In this document: piece after piece, positions 4,208 to 5,327 of the stretch
Numbering within the stretch: position 1 is the stretch's first letter
Layout: each line of letters begins with the position of its first letter
Assembly: GCA_013152825.1 (NCBI GenBank)
Contig: JAADFP010000106.1
Span: 1 to 5,327, forward strand
Direction: 5' to 3'
Source: Caldisericota bacterium
GTDB taxonomy: Bacteria; CAIJMQ01; JAADFP01
DNA length: 5,327 nt
Notes under the pieces: model-generated
Database searches by the model: none
The model's input: the letters and a program-made list of their open reading frames with translations, nothing else
What the model was told of the DNA's origin: nothing
Position numbers and translations under genes: made by a program

Positions 4208-5327
4208 ACCCTTTCTTTTTTATATTTTTCTCACCAAATAAAATCCTTCTGCATTCGTTTAAATCTTTTACTCTAATTATCTCAATTTTGGAGGGTTTTT
4301 TCATCTTTTCTCCTCCATGGGGAACCATAAATCGTTTAAACCCCAGGCTTTCCGCTTCTTTTATTCGCTTTTCTAGGAAAGAAACTGGTCTTACCTCTCC
4401 TCCCAGTCCTACCTCTCCCACAATCAACGTGTCAGGAATCCGTTTGTTTTTTATACTGGAGATAATTGCCATAGCCAGCCCCAGATCAGAGGCTGTTTCC
4501 CAGACCTTAATCCCTCCCACCACGTTTAAAAAAAGATCGTAGCGAAATAAAGGAAGGGACAATCTCTTTTCCAGAACGGCCAGAAGTAAGATTACCCGGT
4601 TGGTATCCATACCGTTTACCACTCTCCGGGGAGGGAAGAAAGAGGAGGAAGTTAAGAGCACCTGTATCTCCACCAGTATCACCCGGCTGCCTTCCATCAG
4701 GGGCACCACCACTGAGCCAGAAGTTTCCTCCCGGGTAGAAAGAAAGCGGAGGGAAGGATTTCTCACTTCCTGGAAACCTTTCTCTGTCATCTCGAATACT
4801 CCTACCTCGTTAACCGAACCAAACCTATTCTTATTGCTTCTTAATATACGGTAAAACCCCCTTTTTTCTCCCTCCATGTAAAGCACTACGTCTACCATGT
4901 GTTCCAGGATGCGGGGACCGGCAATGGTTCCTTCCTTGGTTACCTGTCCAATGAGAAAAAGCACATTCCCGCTTCTCTTGGTTTCCTGGATAAGGCGTGC
5001 AGCACATTCCCGCACCTGGGTTACACTCCCTGCAGAAGAGTCAATCTCGGGATGAAAAACTGCCTGGATGGAATCTATTATCAACCATTCCGGTTTAATC
5101 TCCTGGGAATGGCGGAGAATGTTCTCCAGGTTTATCTCTGAAAGCAACGAAATTTTGTCAGAAAATATTCCCAGTCTGCGAGCCCGCAGGGCAATCTGAG
5201 CATTGGATTCCTCGCCACTTACATAAAGTACCCTGGCTCCTGAGGCATGGGCAGCCTGGAGCAGGAGGGTGGATTTACCGATACCCGGCTCTCCTCCCAG
5301 GAGAATGGTGGAGCCAGGCACTACCCC
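4206..5327 (-). CDS. radA: DNA repair protein RadA (5' end outside window)
   Basis: About 373 codons of RadA/Sms, a hexameric RecA-like ATPase that drives branch migration in homologous recombination. The frame continues to the right edge (G-V-V-P-G-S), so the GTG at 5321 is internal, and the N-terminal zinc finger lies beyond the window. Counting from that GTG, seen here are Walker A GGEPGIGKST (residues 9-18), VSGEES (34-39), Walker B WLIIDSIQ (79-86), the Q-T-K-E-G-type loop GQVTKEGTIAGPR (125-137), and the RadA signature KNRFG (164-168) followed by VNEVGVFEM. The C-terminal Lon-protease-like domain runs from about 205, with LNVVGGIKVWETASDLGLA (265-283) and VGEVGLGGEVRPVS (301-314); as in other RadA proteins it is not expected to be proteolytic. 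The end is lysine-rich (KNIKKKG). Nothing is missing from the visible part. Confidence 0.96.
   Translation of the reverse strand, partial: GVVPGSTILLGGEPGIGKSTLLLQAAHASGARVLYVSGEESNAQIALRARRLGIFSDKISLLSEINLENILRHSQEIKPEWLIIDSIQAVFHPEIDSSAGSVTQVRECAARLIQETKRSGNVLFLIGQVTKEGTIAGPRILEHMVDVVLYMEGEKRGFYRILRSNKNRFGSVNEVGVFEMTEKGFQEVRNPSLRFLSTREETSGSVVVPLMEGSRVILVEIQVLLTSSSFFPPRRVVNGMDTNRVILLLAVLEKRLSLPLFRYDLFLNVVGGIKVWETASDLGLAMAIISSIKNKRIPDTLIVGEVGLGGEVRPVSFLEKRIKEAESLGFKRFMVPHGGEKMKKPSKIEIIRVKDLNECRRILFGEKNIKKKG

Noticed and set aside
4189..4854. + strand open frames of 117 and 84 codons opposite radA
   Set aside because: They are antisense shadows of a strongly conserved radA sequence, with Ser/Pro/Thr-rich translations and no family signal.

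Overview
The window looks like a piece of a bacterial chromosome, moderately AT-rich, from an uncultivated lineage. Three things point this way: a radA gene followed directly by a YacL-type PIN-TRAM gene, a polyprenol-phosphate sugar synthase next to membrane glycosyltransferases, and a spacer full of short dispersed repeats. The repeat style and the DUF2723-type fragment remind me of candidate phyla such as Omnitrophota. That placement is an impression only, since no 16S or other marker is present. No phage, CRISPR array, tRNA or rRNA gene was seen.

Layout. Bases 1-1655 (+ strand) hold a sugar-transfer cassette: the 3' part of a multi-pass membrane glycosyltransferase (GT-C type, cut by the left edge), overlapped by a complete GT2 polyprenol-phosphate sugar synthase. 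A third gene starts inside the stop codon of the GT2 gene (ATGA overlap) and encodes the recognisable N-terminus of a DUF2723/TMEM260-like membrane mannosyltransferase. It is one base out of frame in its second or third codon and loses family similarity after about 60 codons, so I call it a pseudogene or remnant (1652-2108). Its open frame runs head-on into rsmI.

Bases 2040-5327 are all on the - strand. radA (right edge, 5' end missing) and the YacL-like PIN-TRAM gene are 9 bases apart and surely co-transcribed. A 435-base non-coding spacer (2733-3167) follows, then rsmI (16S rRNA 2'-O-methyltransferase, TTG start, short form). The spacer is the most unusual non-coding part. It carries two inverted copies of a REP-like palindrome, a third element with the same flanks but a different core, and degenerate heptamer repeats. 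It also carries a 12-base direct repeat that brackets a 72-base segment.

How the genes fit together. The left cassette fits lipid-linked sugar chemistry: the GT2 enzyme charges a polyprenol phosphate with a hexose and GT-C enzymes transfer it on the outer face of the membrane. The right half is housekeeping: recombination and branch migration (RadA), a membrane-anchored RNase-like protein (YacL family), and ribosome modification (RsmI). I did not find a convincing new multi-gene system. The points most worth checking are the frameshifted and truncated DUF2723 gene with its unidentified in-frame tail, and the repeat mosaic in the spacer.
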